This document shows, piece by piece, positions 23,194 through 31,649 of a stretch of DNA of 33,159 nucleotides; the stretch's first letter is position 1, and the number at the start of each line of letters is the position of its first letter. Origin of the DNA: Burkholderiales bacterium (lineage in GTDB: Bacteria; Pseudomonadota; Gammaproteobacteria; Burkholderiales; Casimicrobiaceae). Under the pieces are notes generated by a model that saw only the letters and a program-made list of their open reading frames with translations, had not been told where the DNA came from and did no database searches. The DNA lies in the NCBI GenBank assembly GCA_025352105.1, contig JANXUB010000083.1:1-33159 (forward strand). Reading direction: 5' to 3'. Both the position numbers and the translations under genes were made by a program.

Positions 23194-26100
23194 ATGTCCC
23201 AAGCCCCGCTTCCTGTCTCATTACTACCGGAGGCCGTGCAAAAGGCCATCGCTGACGTCGCTCTCGACGACCGATTCACGCTGCCCTCCGGCCGCGTGTA
23301 CATGAACGGTTCGCACGCGCTGCTGCGCCTGATGATGTTGCAGCGACAAATCGACGAACGTGCGGGTTTGAACACAGGTGGATTTCTGTCGGGCTATCGC
23401 GGCTCACCGCTGGGCGCGATTGATCAGAACGCGTGGAAAGCGAAAAAGCATCTCGCCAAGTCCCACATCACGTTTGTTCCGGGCGTGAACGAAGAGCTGG
23501 CGGCAACGTCGGTGTGGGGCACGCAGCAACTGAATTTGTACCCGCAGGCCAAGTACGACGGTGTGTTCGCCATGTGGTACGGCAAAGGCCCCGGCGTTGA
23601 TCGTTGCGGCGACGTGTTCAAACATGCGAACCATGCGGGCACGAGCAAGCACGGTGGTGTTTTGCTGATCGCGGGTGATGATCATGGCGCAAAGTCTTCC
23701 ACGCTTCCACATCAATCCGATCACGAATTCATCAGCGCCGTGATCCCGGTTTTGTATCCGGCGGGCGTGCAGGAATATCTCGATCTCGGCGTGCATGGCT
23801 ATGCGATGAGCCGCTATTCCGGTTGCTATGTAGGCATGAAGGCGGTGACCGATACGGTGGAATCAACGGCAAGTGTTGTCGTCGATCCAGATCGCATCAA
23901 GCCGATCATTCCCGATGACTTTCCGCTGCCTGAAGGCGGCGTGAACATTCGCTGGCCACACACGCCGCTTGAGCAGGAAAAGCTCATGCACGACTACAAA
24001 ATTTACATGGCGATTCACTACGCGCGGGTGAACAAGTTAAATCACATCGTGATCGATTCGCCGCGTCCGCGTCTGGGCATCATGGCCGCAGGCAAGGCGT
24101 ACCTCGACGTGCGTCAGGCGCTCGAAGATCTGGGCATTGATGACGAGCTTGCGAAGGCCATCGGTCTGCGCGTTTACAAGGTCGGCATGGTGTGGCCACT
24201 GGAGCCGGAAGGCGTGCACGAGTTCGCATCCGGGCTGGAAGAAATTCTCGTCGTTGAAGAGAAGCGGCAGGTGCTCGAATATCAGTTGAAAGAGCAGCTC
24301 TACAACTGGAAAGAAGATGTGCGTCCGCAGGTAGTCGGCAAGTTCGACGCCAAGGGTGAATGGGTGCGTCCACATGGCGACTGGCTGCTGCCTGCACCGT
24401 CGGAATTGACGCCAGCGATGATCGCGCGCGTGATCGCGGGCCGCATCGCAAAGTTCTACGTGAGCGACCGCGTCAAGCAGCGCGTCGAATGGATCAACGA
24501 GAAGGAGCGCGTGCTCGCCAAGAAGGTGATCGACATAGCCCGCGCACCGTATTTTTGTTCTGGCTGTCCGCATAACACCAGCACCAATGTGCCCGAAGGT
24601 TCGCGCGCGGTCGCGGGCATCGGCTGCCACTACATGGCGGTGTGGATGGATCGGGCGAGCACCTTCACGCAGATGGGCGGCGAGGGCGTGCCGTGGATCG
24701 GGCAAGCGCCGTTCACTGACGAAAAACACATCTTCGCCAACCTGGGTGACGGTACTTACTACCACTCCGGACTGCTCGCGATCCGCGCGAGCGTGGCCGC
24801 GGGCGTCAACATCACCTACAAAATTCTTTACAACGATGCCGTCGCGATGACCGGCGGCCAGCCGCATGATGGACCGTTGTCACCACTCACGATTCTCAAT
24901 CAGGTCGTCGCTGAGGGCGTGAAAAAAGTCTGCGTGATCACCGACGAACCTGAGAAATACGAAGGCGTCGCACTGCCCGCGAATTGCCCGGTTTATCACC
25001 GTGAACGGTTAGATGAAATTCAGCGCGAATTCCGCGATGCGCCGGGCTGCACCATCATCGTGTACGACCAGACGTGCGCGGCAGAAAAACGCCGTCGTCG
25101 CAAAATCGGCAAGTTTCCTGACCCCGCAAAACGCGTCGTTATCAACGAAGCCGTGTGCGAAGGCTGCGGCGATTGTGGAGTGAAATCGAACTGCGTTTCC
25201 GTCATGCCCTTAGAGACCGAATTCGGTCGCAAACGCACTATTGACCAGAGCAACTGCAACAAGGATTTCTCGTGCGTCAATGGCTTCTGCCCAAGCTTTG
25301 TCACAGTCGAAGGCGGTGCGCTCAAGAAGCCCGCCAAGGTCGGGGCCATTGAGTTCGGCGACATTCCCGAACCCACGATTCCAGCGCTGACGAAGCCTTA
25401 CAACATTCTCGCCACCGGTATCGGCGGCACTGGGGTGTTGACCGTCGGTCAAGTACTTGGCATGGCCGCCTTCCTCGAAGGCAAGGGCATGACGATCCTC
25501 GACATGTCAGGCCTCGCGCAAAAGAACGGCTCGGTCATGAGCCACATCCGCATCGCGCCGACGCAAGCCATGTTGCACGCGACGCGCGTTGCGGCAGGTG
25601 AGGCGCAACTCGTTTTGGGTTGCGATGTATTGACGACGACGGCAGAAGATTCGCTCGCGAAGATGGCCGTCGGCGTGACGAAGGCGATCATCAATTCTGC
25701 GGTCGTGATGCCCGCAACGTTTACGCACAGCGCGGATCTCAAATTTCCACTCGGCAGCATGGAGCGCGAAATCACCGAGGCCTGCGGTGCGGATTCTGCG
25801 TGGTTTATGGACGCAACGAAAGTTGCGACCCGACTCATGGGCGACTCGATTGCGACCAATCTGTTCGTGCTCGGTTACGCGTGGCAGAAGGGCTTCATCC
25901 CGCTGCTCGAAGCCACGATTCTGCGCGCCATCGAACTCAATGGCGCGGCAGTTCCAATGAACAAGAACGCCTTCCTGTGGGGCCGTCGCGCCGCAGTTGA
26001 TTTGAAGCGTGTCGAAGAAATCGCCACGCCGAAAATCGCGGCCCCCGTTTCGATGAAACTGAGCGAATCGCTGGAAGAAACCATTACGCGTCGCGTTGCA

Positions 26101-26748
26101 TTCCTCACCGACTATCAGGATGCAAACTACGCCAAGACATACAGCGATTTCGTAGCCTTCGTGCGTCAAGCTGAGACCGCAAAGCTTCCGGGTAAGACGG
26201 CGCTGACCGAAGCCGTTGCCCGTTACTACTTCAAACTGCTCGCCGTGAAAGACGAGTTCGAGGTTGCACGCTTGCACAGCAACGGCGATTTCGAGAAACG
26301 AATCGCGGGCCAGTTCGAAGGCGATTACACACTCAACTTCCATCTTGCACCTCCGCTTTTCGCGAAGAAAGACCCAGTCACCGGCGAACTCAGAAAGCGC
26401 CAGTACGGCCCGTGGATGATGAGCGCATTCCGTTTCCTCGCCTCACGCAAAGGGTTGCGCGGCACGGCGCTCGACATCTTCAAGAACACGGATGAGCGCC
26501 GCATGGAGCAGCAACTCAAAGTGGATTACCGCCGCCTGATCGAAGAAGTTGTAGCCAAGCTCGCGCCGCACAATCATTCACTCGCGGTTCAGCTCGCGCA
26601 GATCCCGGAAGACATTCGTGGCTATGGGCATGTGAAGGAGCGTCATTTCAAGGATGCGAAGGCGAAAGAGGCTGTGCTCAAGTCGGAGTTTGACTCAGCG
26701 AAAGTAGCGATTTCCATCGCTACCACTACTCTGGAAAAGGCCGCGTAG
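23194..26748 (+). CDS. Indolepyruvate ferredoxin oxidoreductase, single-chain fused form
   Basis: A 1184-residue thiamine-diphosphate and Fe-S enzyme that oxidatively decarboxylates aryl 2-oxo acids from aromatic amino acid breakdown, passing electrons to ferredoxin. Near the N terminus GGFLSGYRGSPLGAIDQ is the pyrimidine-binding domain. CSGCPHNTSTNVPEGSRAVA (about 450-470) and LGDGTYYHSGLLAIRASVAA followed by YNDAVAMTGGQP form the TPP/Mg domain. A cysteine-rich Fe-S region, VCEGCGDCGVKSNC and further on NKDFSCVNGFCPSF, is at about 650-705. The gamma-type domain begins ATGIGGTGVLTVGQVLG (about 735). ATG 23194 is set by AAGGAG at 23180-23185, 8 nt upstream; the in-frame GTG at 23185 overlaps that site. 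The stand-alone fused form is known in betaproteobacteria. Confidence 0.94.
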   Translation: MSQAPLPVSLLPEAVQKAIADVALDDRFTLPSGRVYMNGSHALLRLMMLQRQIDERAGLNTGGFLSGYRGSPLGAIDQNAWKAKKHLAKSHITFVPGVNEELAATSVWGTQQLNLYPQAKYDGVFAMWYGKGPGVDRCGDVFKHANHAGTSKHGGVLLIAGDDHGAKSSTLPHQSDHEFISAVIPVLYPAGVQEYLDLGVHGYAMSRYSGCYVGMKAVTDTVESTASVVVDPDRIKPIIPDDFPLPEGGVNIRWPHTPLEQEKLMHDYKIYMAIHYARVNKLNHIVIDSPRPRLGIMAAGKAYLDVRQALEDLGIDDELAKAIGLRVYKVGMVWPLEPEGVHEFASGLEEILVVEEKRQVLEYQLKEQLYNWKEDVRPQVVGKFDAKGEWVRPHGDWLLPAPSELTPAMIARVIAGRIAKFYVSDRVKQRVEWINEKERVLAKKVIDIARAPYFCSGCPHNTSTNVPEGSRAVAGIGCHYMAVWMDRASTFTQMGGEGVPWIGQAPFTDEKHIFANLGDGTYYHSGLLAIRASVAAGVNITYKILYNDAVAMTGGQPHDGPLSPLTILNQVVAEGVKKVCVITDEPEKYEGVALPANCPVYHRERLDEIQREFRDAPGCTIIVYDQTCAAEKRRRRKIGKFPDPAKRVVINEAVCEGCGDCGVKSNCVSVMPLETEFGRKRTIDQSNCNKDFSCVNGFCPSFVTVEGGALKKPAKVGAIEFGDIPEPTIPALTKPYNILATGIGGTGVLTVGQVLGMAAFLEGKGMTILDMSGLAQKNGSVMSHIRIAPTQAMLHATRVAAGEAQLVLGCDVLTTTAEDSLAKMAVGVTKAIINSAVVMPATFTHSADLKFPLGSMEREITEACGADSAWFMDATKVATRLMGDSIATNLFVLGYAWQKGFIPLLEATILRAIELNGAAVPMNKNAFLWGRRAAVDLKRVEEIATPKIAAPVSMKLSESLEETITRRVAFLTDYQDANYAKTYSDFVAFVRQAETAKLPGKTALTEAVARYYFKLLAVKDEFEVARLHSNGDFEKRIAGQFEGDYTLNFHLAPPLFAKKDPVTGELRKRQYGPWMMSAFRFLASRKGLRGTALDIFKNTDERRMEQQLKVDYRRLIEEVVAKLAPHNHSLAVQLAQIPEDIRGYGHVKERHFKDAKAKEAVLKSEFDSAKVAISIATTTLEKAA

Positions 26749-26769
26749 GGTCATTGCGTTCGGGTTTTT

Positions 26770-26792
26770 GTGATACAGTATTCTGGTATTAC
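26770..26792. promoter_or_regulatory. Palindromic operator candidate for the toxin-antitoxin pair
   Basis: GTgATAC (26770-26776) and GTATtAC (26786-26792) form an inverted repeat GTNATAC-N9-GTATNAC, 15 bp before the antitoxin ATG. TGATACAGT/TATTCT around it is AT-rich as expected of a promoter. RHH antitoxins usually bind such palindromes to repress their own operon. Confidence 0.55.
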
Positions 26793-26807
26793 AAATCGAG
26801 AGTTGCC

Positions 26808-27116
26808 ATGACAATTTCAGTTCGCATGGATCCAATGCTCGAGCGGGAGCTGGAGCTTGTTGCCAAACGCAAGGGAGTAACCAAGTCGCAATTTGTGATT
26901 GAGGCCGTTGAGCGGGCGTTGGGCCGCCGTAACCCGTATGACTTGATGATGGCTTTGAAGGTTGAGGAGGAGCGCGCCGTCTACAACGCGGGTGCTCTCC
27001 AGGGTGGTGAACGCGTCAGCGACGCCGCAAAGGAAGTGCCTTACGACACGGGTGCAGCGAAAGACGCCATCAAACAAAAGTTGAAGAGTAAGCACGGTGT
27101 CGGCGGCGCTGGTTGA
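26808..27116 (+). CDS. Ribbon-helix-helix (CopG-type) antitoxin
   Basis: A 102-residue DNA-binding antitoxin. The N terminus MTISVRMDPMLERELELVAK with RKGVTKSQFVIEAVERAL is a classical ribbon-helix-helix: a beta strand, then two helices. The C-terminal tail (about 50-102) is charged and would wrap around the toxin. The ATG at 26808 is chosen because it starts the RHH strand directly; the frame is open further upstream but would read through the operator. Its last 20 bp overlap the PIN toxin gene, typical of translational coupling. By family knowledge it represses its own promoter alone and with the toxin. Confidence 0.85.
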   Translation: MTISVRMDPMLERELELVAKRKGVTKSQFVIEAVERALGRRNPYDLMMALKVEEERAVYNAGALQGGERVSDAAKEVPYDTGAAKDAIKQKLKSKHGVGGAG

Positions 27117-27516
27117 CGCGGGGCCGCTCGTTGCGGCCTTTGGTGTAAATCAACCGCAAGGAAAACGCTATCAGGTGCTGTTCAAGCGGGCGGCGGATGA
27201 ACTGTGGTCACTCGCAACGACATGGCCCTGTGTCGTTGAAGCCAGCTATTTGCTTGATCCACCGCAACGCTACGCAATGTTGCGCTGGGTGGCGGCGGGC
27301 GCGATCAATGTGTATCCGTTCGCACAGGAATCGGTCGATCCGATGGTTGAGTTGATGCGCAAATACACCGAGCCACCGCGATCCGAAATGGACTTTGCCG
27401 ACGCCTCGCTCGTCTGGCTGGCGACGGACACGGGCGTCAATCGCATCATGACAATGGACGAGCGAGACTTTTCGCGCTATCGCTTGCCGGACGGGCGGGG
27501 ATTCGAGATTTTGTGA
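27097..27516 (+). CDS. PIN-domain toxin (VapC-like ribonuclease)
   Basis: A 139-residue PIN-domain protein, by family a Mg-dependent endoribonuclease whose targets are often tRNA or rRNA. Acidic residues at the expected places are Asp7 (ALVDAGPLVA), Glu48 (CVVEASYLL), Asp102 (MDFADASLVWLA) and Asp121 (IMTMDERDFSRY). The GTG start at 27097 overlaps the antitoxin gene by 20 bp in another frame. No Shine-Dalgarno sequence is clear, in line with coupled translation. The pair sits between the oxidoreductase and a convergent minus-strand gene, a typical position for an accessory module. Confidence 0.87.
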   Translation: MSAALVDAGPLVAAFGVNQPQGKRYQVLFKRAADELWSLATTWPCVVEASYLLDPPQRYAMLRWVAAGAINVYPFAQESVDPMVELMRKYTEPPRSEMDFADASLVWLATDTGVNRIMTMDERDFSRYRLPDGRGFEIL

Positions 27517-27552
27517 CTTTGCCACCGTAACGGTTTGACCACACGCTTCGCT

Positions 27553-28851
27553 TCAACCGCCCTGCAAAGTCTTACGCACATGCTCAAGATGTGCCCGCGC
27601 CGACTCCACGTCGCGACCATACTCAGCCAGATAGCGCGCGCGCTCTTCGCTGTCCCATTCGGCCTCCGAAAATACTGTCAAGGGATATACGCGCGACACC
27701 AGCACTTTGCCGGGCAGGCGCGGCATGAGCGCCCGGTCTGGGGTTGCGTTTTCCTTGAGCAGGAAGCCATCGACGTCACGTAGCGTAAGCGGGAAAGCGG
27801 GCTTCTCGTCGACGAGCAATTTGCCGAACAGGTTGAGCTTGATTTCCTTTGTTCCAGCGCTTAACTCGTCGTTGAAGCTGATCAGCGCAAACGGTTGACC
27901 CTTCGCGTCGTCGATGCGCCCGGTGATGACGTAGCGTCCGGGGTCGCGAACCTGCGCTTTGAGATAGAAGTTCAGCGAACCTGCAACGACTGCTTCGCGC
28001 GCACCAGCGCTTCCTCCAACCCATACGGCGGGTGGATCAGGTGTGTAGAAAATATCGAAGAAAGCGAAGCCGGTTTGCTCGTTCACTTTCAGGTTCAGCT
28101 CGATACGAATGGTGCCCGCATGACCCGCGAAACCTTGCGTGGCGGGTGCTAATCGTGCGCTCCACACGGTGTCGCTGGCGGTCTGATCTCCGTTCGCGCC
28201 GTCGTCATTGAAGGGCATGGTGACGGCGTTGCGTTGTGACGGTTTTCCATCCAGCGGCGGGTCGTGCGCAAAGGCGCGCGTGACTTGCAGCGGCAACGCG
28301 TTGCCTTCCATGTCCACTGCATTTACGGTGAACAGGACGGTCTCTTCGCCTGCCACATACACGCGTTCCTGCGATGTGCGGATGCGAATGCCTTCGGCGG
28401 GTTTCTGCCCAGGATTGGTCAGCTTGCCTTCTTCACGCACCGGACGATTTGGGTACATCTGATCGGCGTGTTCGCGTGCAGGTCGTGACTCAAATGGATA
28501 TTTCGTGTTGTTGCGATAGTTGTCGAGCACTTCCTCCGCACGCTGCAAGCGCTGCGTCCAGAGCGCCAGTTGCGCCTGCGGATTGTTCGTGGCTGCTGCT
28601 TCGGTGCGGGCGTCAGCATTGCTGTCGCGTAGGGTCGTGATGCCAGACTGACGGGGTTGAAGCTGCGCGCTGGAGCGAGTCGCCGATGTGCTGTCTTCGT
28701 TGGTCGTTTTGCGAGCGGCAGCGGCCATTTCTGTAACGCTCGGGCTACCCGCGATCAGCCACGATCCGCCTGTGCCGACGGCTAACAGAAAGAGGACTAC
28801 ACCCACGAGCCAGCCGCTGCGGCTGCGCGGCTTGGACGAATTACTTTTCAT
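27553..28851 (-). CDS. Membrane-anchored or secreted protein of unknown function
   Basis: A 432-residue protein with an N-terminal positively charged tail and one hydrophobic segment (SGWLVGVVLFLLAVGTGGSW), so it is anchored in or exported across the inner membrane. A Ser/Thr/Ala-rich linker follows, then a helical part (LWTQRLQRAEEVLDNYRNNT with YPFESRPAREHADQMYPNRP), then beta-rich regions resembling Ig-like folds (RVYVAGEETVLFTVNAVDME; GSLNFYLKAQVRDPGRYVIT). The C terminus is helical and charged. I do not recognise a named family with certainty; it may be related to 'choice-of-anchor X' type proteins, a guess from memory. It lies downstream of the secreted hydrolase-like gene on the same strand after 134 bp and may work with it. 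Confidence 0.6.
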   Translation of the reverse strand: MKSNSSKPRSRSGWLVGVVLFLLAVGTGGSWLIAGSPSVTEMAAAARKTTNEDSTSATRSSAQLQPRQSGITTLRDSNADARTEAAATNNPQAQLALWTQRLQRAEEVLDNYRNNTKYPFESRPAREHADQMYPNRPVREEGKLTNPGQKPAEGIRIRTSQERVYVAGEETVLFTVNAVDMEGNALPLQVTRAFAHDPPLDGKPSQRNAVTMPFNDDGANGDQTASDTVWSARLAPATQGFAGHAGTIRIELNLKVNEQTGFAFFDIFYTPDPPAVWVGGSAGAREAVVAGSLNFYLKAQVRDPGRYVITGRIDDAKGQPFALISFNDELSAGTKEIKLNLFGKLLVDEKPAFPLTLRDVDGFLLKENATPDRALMPRLPGKVLVSRVYPLTVFSEAEWDSEERARYLAEYGRDVESARAHLEHVRKTLQGG

Positions 28852-28899
28852 GGAGAGTCTTCATGGTGTTGCCGAGGCGACGCGGTTTCGTTGCAACCG

Positions 28900-28962
28900 C
28901 CCTCACCCCAACCCCGGCGCACGCTTGCGCCAGTAGACGCATGCGCGTTGCGGGAGAGGGGG
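28900..28962. repeat. Variant CTCACCC/GGGAGAG repeat with an internal hairpin
   Basis: CCCTCACCCCAACCCC (28900-28915) and GGGAGAGGGGG (28952-28962) resemble the outer arms of the palindromic family seen at 6.1, 7.3, 11.1 and 13.1 kb. Here the middle has a different hairpin, GGCGCA-cgct-TGCGCC (28916-28931). It lies between the two minus-strand genes and could attenuate transcription into the second. Confidence 0.6.
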
Positions 28963-28985
28963 CCAGCGCGAGCTCGTGTCTAGAC

Positions 28986-29891
28986 TTACTGAGCGTTCGC
29001 CACCATGTCGGCAACGATGCGCGACACGATGCCGCCCCAGCTGCCGTTGGTGTAGTGGTTGTAGGACTCGTTGTTGTCGCGGAACTGCACGGTGTGGTTC
29101 GACCACTTCGTGCTGCCACCTTCGTTGGCGGCGGTGCCAAGCGTTAAGTCGTTGCAGAACCAGTCGGACGCGTTGCAAAAGCTCGCCCCCGAGCTGCCGG
29201 AAACGCCGCCGCTGGAGTGGTACGCAATGGCCTCGTCGTCCTGCCCCGGCAAGATGCCCGAGTACAGCGTGCCTTTGGCGCCAGCATGCATGTAGAAGGT
29301 CGCGCCGCGCGTGGTGTTGTGGTTGTACATGGCGCGCGATGTCGCCGTTTTAAGCTCCCCCACCAGTGGCTCGGACAATGCCCAGCTTCCAGCATTGGCG
29401 AGCTCGGAGCCGCCCGCCGCGCCGCCGGCAATATCAACCCATTTGATATTCCAGCCCGTCTGCGTGCCTGTGCCTGCATCGCCGCACACGCCGCCTGAAT
29501 TGGGTGTTGCGTTCTTTTTCGTGCGTGTTGAGCCACCATACATTGACAGCGCATAGCCCACCTGCAAATTGCCCGCGCTGTGTGCGGCAACGTAGCACCA
29601 GTTGTTACCGGTGCAATAACAATCCAGCGCGTCGCGCACCAGATAGTTTTGCGATGACACGGTGTTGTAGCCGTCCCAGTTCACCGATTTTTTGTTAACG
29701 CCAGCAGCGGTCGAAGCAGGGCCCCAGTAGCTGAAATCGGCATGATTGCCGAGCTGGCCGCCGCCGGTGCGCCCGTTAACCCACAGCGAATAATTGGTTG
29801 CGTGGGCAAGTGCTGCAATGCCCGCGATTCCAACGACAACAGCGGCTGAGGCGAGCGCAGTTTTGCGCCAGCCGAATGCTGAAAAATTCAT
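28986..29891 (-). CDS. Secreted cysteine-rich hydrolase-like protein
   Basis: A 301-residue exported protein of unknown function. From ATG 29891 it has a signal peptide (KTALASAAVVVGIAGIAALA) with likely cleavage after AHA before TNYSLWVNGRTGGG. ATG 29891 is set by AAGGGGAGA about 7 nt upstream. Residues CYCTGNNWCYVAAHSAGNLQ and then VGYAL look like a nucleophile elbow of an alpha/beta hydrolase (A-H-S-A-G in place of GxSxG). Possible acid and His partners are in PGQDDEAIAYHSSGG and in the SNHTVQFRDNNESYNH region. Six cysteines (three in that first motif, one in GGVCGDAG, two in SFCNASDWFCND) suggest disulfide bonds in the periplasm or outside. A strong-looking promoter lies upstream. Lipase, esterase or polymer depolymerase are all possible; none is proven. 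Confidence 0.65.
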   Translation of the reverse strand: MNFSAFGWRKTALASAAVVVGIAGIAALAHATNYSLWVNGRTGGGQLGNHADFSYWGPASTAAGVNKKSVNWDGYNTVSSQNYLVRDALDCYCTGNNWCYVAAHSAGNLQVGYALSMYGGSTRTKKNATPNSGGVCGDAGTGTQTGWNIKWVDIAGGAAGGSELANAGSWALSEPLVGELKTATSRAMYNHNTTRGATFYMHAGAKGTLYSGILPGQDDEAIAYHSSGGVSGSSGASFCNASDWFCNDLTLGTAANEGGSTKWSNHTVQFRDNNESYNHYTNGSWGGIVSRIVADMVANAQ

Positions 29892-29978
29892 TTCGTATCT
29901 CCCCTTAAAGCTCAAAGCTGAATGAAACGGTCATACTGACTCTGTTTAATTTGCGCTTATCCCACTCCCTCGCGGCGG

Positions 29979-30008
29979 ACTATATAGCGCGACCCGCCGG
30001 GCCGTCAA
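29979..30008 (-). promoter_or_regulatory. Sigma-70-type promoter for the secreted protein gene
   Basis: On the minus strand TTGACG (30003-30008) is followed after 18 bp by TATAGT (29979-29984), or after 16 bp by TATATA (29981-29986), about 90 bp before the ATG at 29891. The spacer is very GC-rich (GCCCGGCGGGTCGCGC), with a GCCCGgcGGGT symmetry. The rest of the gap to 30119 shows nothing else. Confidence 0.55.
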
Positions 30009-30119
30009 TTTCAAACGCGGCGCTACTCAAAGGACTTTTTTTGTCGCAGCGCAGCACGTGACTGCACATTGAAGCCATTCGAAATGGGCACGCGTCACAG
30101 ATTGAACCAAGTCGTGACG

Positions 30120-31004
30120 CTACACGCGGCGACAAGCCCCGCTACGGGAAGACGAAAGCGTTTGCAGCTCCTTCATCGCCGCGCTCCACTGCGGCGTATA
30201 TCTTGTGGGGATGTCGACATGTCGTGCGCCTTCAACAAGCAGCCAGCGCTTGGGCTCAGGCGCAGCCGCGAAAAGCTTTTGCGCGACAGCCAGCGGGATG
30301 CGATAGTCGTTGCTGCCATGCATGAACAGTGTCGGCATGCAGAGCTTGGGCGCCTTCGCCAGCGAGTCGAAGAACTGGGTTTGTACGGCGGCAAGCGGAA
30401 TCCATTTGTACGCCGTGAACTGCTGCATTTCGCTGACGCTGGTGAACGCGCTTTCCATCACCAATCCCGCTGCATCCTTGGCGTCAGGCGAACTGGCCAG
30501 CTCCATCGCTATCGCGCCGCCAAGGGAGTGTCCGTAGATATAGCGCTTGCTCGTTGGCGCACGTCGCGTCAGCTCGACCCACGCGGCGCGCGTGTCCTCG
30601 TACGCGGTCGCTTCCGAGGGCAATTCGCCGTCGCTTTTGCCGAAGCCGCGATAGTCAATCGCGAGCACCGAGAAGCCCTCATCGTGCAGCTTCATGATGC
30701 GCGGCAAATTGGCCGAAATGCCGTAGGCCGCGCCGTGCAGATACAGCGCCGCGGGTGCGTCGATCACGTTCGTGCTGGCGGGAATCCACCACGCATGCAG
30801 CTTGCCCTGCGCGCCACCCAAGGGGCCAACCTTCAGCCACACGTCTTCAAACTTCACCTGATATTCAGCCGGTGTCCGCCCCACGTCTTTGCTCGGACGG
30901 AAAATGACTTGACGCTGAAAATCGTCGATTGACGTGCACGCGGCGAGGATGCCGCAGGTGAGGATGACCGCTGTAATTGCGGACAGGAGCGTTCGGTGGG
31001 ACAT
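30120..31004 (-). CDS. Lipoprotein alpha/beta hydrolase
   Basis: A 294-residue serine hydrolase with a lipoprotein signal: MSHRTLLSAITAVILTCGIL ending in the lipobox LAAC, so it should be anchored to a membrane by acylated Cys. The hydrolase core has the oxyanion-side ALYLHGAAYGISANLPRI, FSVLAIDYRGFGKSDGE, the nucleophile elbow YIYGHSLGGAIAMELA, the Asp in FMHGSNDYRIPLAVA and the His in LVEGARHVDIP. This matches the YfhR/BEM46-like (DUF-type 'alpha/beta hydrolase fold') group. Substrate unknown. The frame is open far upstream of 31004, but starting there gives a clean lipoprotein signal. No clear Shine-Dalgarno sequence precedes it. It lies downstream of the bfr terminator and is probably its own unit. 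Confidence 0.87.
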   Translation of the reverse strand: MSHRTLLSAITAVILTCGILAACTSIDDFQRQVIFRPSKDVGRTPAEYQVKFEDVWLKVGPLGGAQGKLHAWWIPASTNVIDAPAALYLHGAAYGISANLPRIMKLHDEGFSVLAIDYRGFGKSDGELPSEATAYEDTRAAWVELTRRAPTSKRYIYGHSLGGAIAMELASSPDAKDAAGLVMESAFTSVSEMQQFTAYKWIPLAAVQTQFFDSLAKAPKLCMPTLFMHGSNDYRIPLAVAQKLFAAAPEPKRWLLVEGARHVDIPTRYTPQWSAAMKELQTLSSSRSGACRRV

Positions 31005-31082
31005 AGCTTGCGACTTGTTGATGCGAATACGGTTGGTGACAATTTTGGCGTTAAAGTTCCGCAGGCCACTCGCTACAAGCCA

Positions 31083-31109
31083 CAATAAAAAAGCAGGCCG
31101 AAGCCTGCT
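31083..31109 (-). terminator. Intrinsic terminator of bfr
   Basis: On the minus strand a perfect 7-bp stem AGCAGGC-TTCG-GCCTGCT (31092-31109), with a stable TTCG loop, is followed by TTTTTTATTG (31083-31092 region). It lies 27 bp after the bfr stop codon. Confidence 0.9.
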
Positions 31110-31135
31110 GGTGCGGGAGCGTGAGCCGGTGCGGG

Positions 31136-31618
31136 TCAGCTGCCCGACCTCACTTCCATCTGGCTTTGCTGGTAGTTCTGGATGCCTACGCGCTCGATGA
31201 GCTGCAATTGGGTTTCCAGCCAATCAATGTGCTCTTCTTCTGATTCCAGAATCTCCTTGAGCAGATCGCGTGAGACGTAGTCTTTTGCCTCTTCGCAGCA
31301 CGTGATCGCCACTTTCAGATCAGGGTGCGCGATCATTTCGAGCTTTAGATCGCAGCTGATGCAGTCCTTCACGTCCTCGCCGATCATGATCTTGCCGAGG
31401 TCTTGCAGATTGGGCAGGCCGTCGAGAAACAGAATGCGCTCGATCAACTTGTCGGCGTGCTTCATCTCGTCAATCGACTCGTGCATTTCATGCGCGCCGA
31501 GCTTGTCGAGTCCCCAGTTTTTATACATCCGCGCGTGCAGAAAATACTGGTTGATCGCTACCAGTTCGTTGTAGAGAATTTTGTTTAAGTGCTTGATGAC
31601 TTGTTTGTCGCCCTTCAT
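31136..31618 (-). CDS. bfr: Bacterioferritin
   Basis: A 160-residue subunit of the 24-mer haem-containing iron store with ferroxidase activity. Di-iron ligands are all present: Glu18 ([14 protein letters not shown]), Glu51 and His54 ([11 protein letters not shown]), Glu94 (DLKLEMIAH), Glu127 and His130 ([11 protein letters not shown]). The haem ligand Met52 is in the same HESIDEM motif. It is close to E. coli Bfr throughout ([20 protein letters not shown]). The ATG at 31618 has GGAG 9 nt upstream of it. It has its own terminator downstream and a long hairpin upstream. Its neighbour bfd encodes the ferredoxin that reduces the stored Fe(III) for release. Confidence 0.97.
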   Translation of the reverse strand: MKGDKQVIKHLNKILYNELVAINQYFLHARMYKNWGLDKLGAHEMHESIDEMKHADKLIERILFLDGLPNLQDLGKIMIGEDVKDCISCDLKLEMIAHPDLKVAITCCEEAKDYVSRDLLKEILESEEEHIDWLETQLQLIERVGIQNYQQSQMEVRSGS

Positions 31619-31649
31619 GCGGTGCTCCTAGAGGTGAGGGGATGCGACA

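Noticed and set aside
24037..24867. A 276-codon open frame on the minus strand inside the indolepyruvate oxidoreductase gene.
   Set aside because: Fully antisense to a conserved enzyme; translation has no recognisable domain. The same holds for 25507-26343.
30069..30932. A 287-codon plus-strand open frame opposite the lipoprotein hydrolase.
   Set aside because: Shadow of the hydrolase gene; Arg/His-rich without a domain, while the minus strand shows a lipobox and a full catalytic triad.
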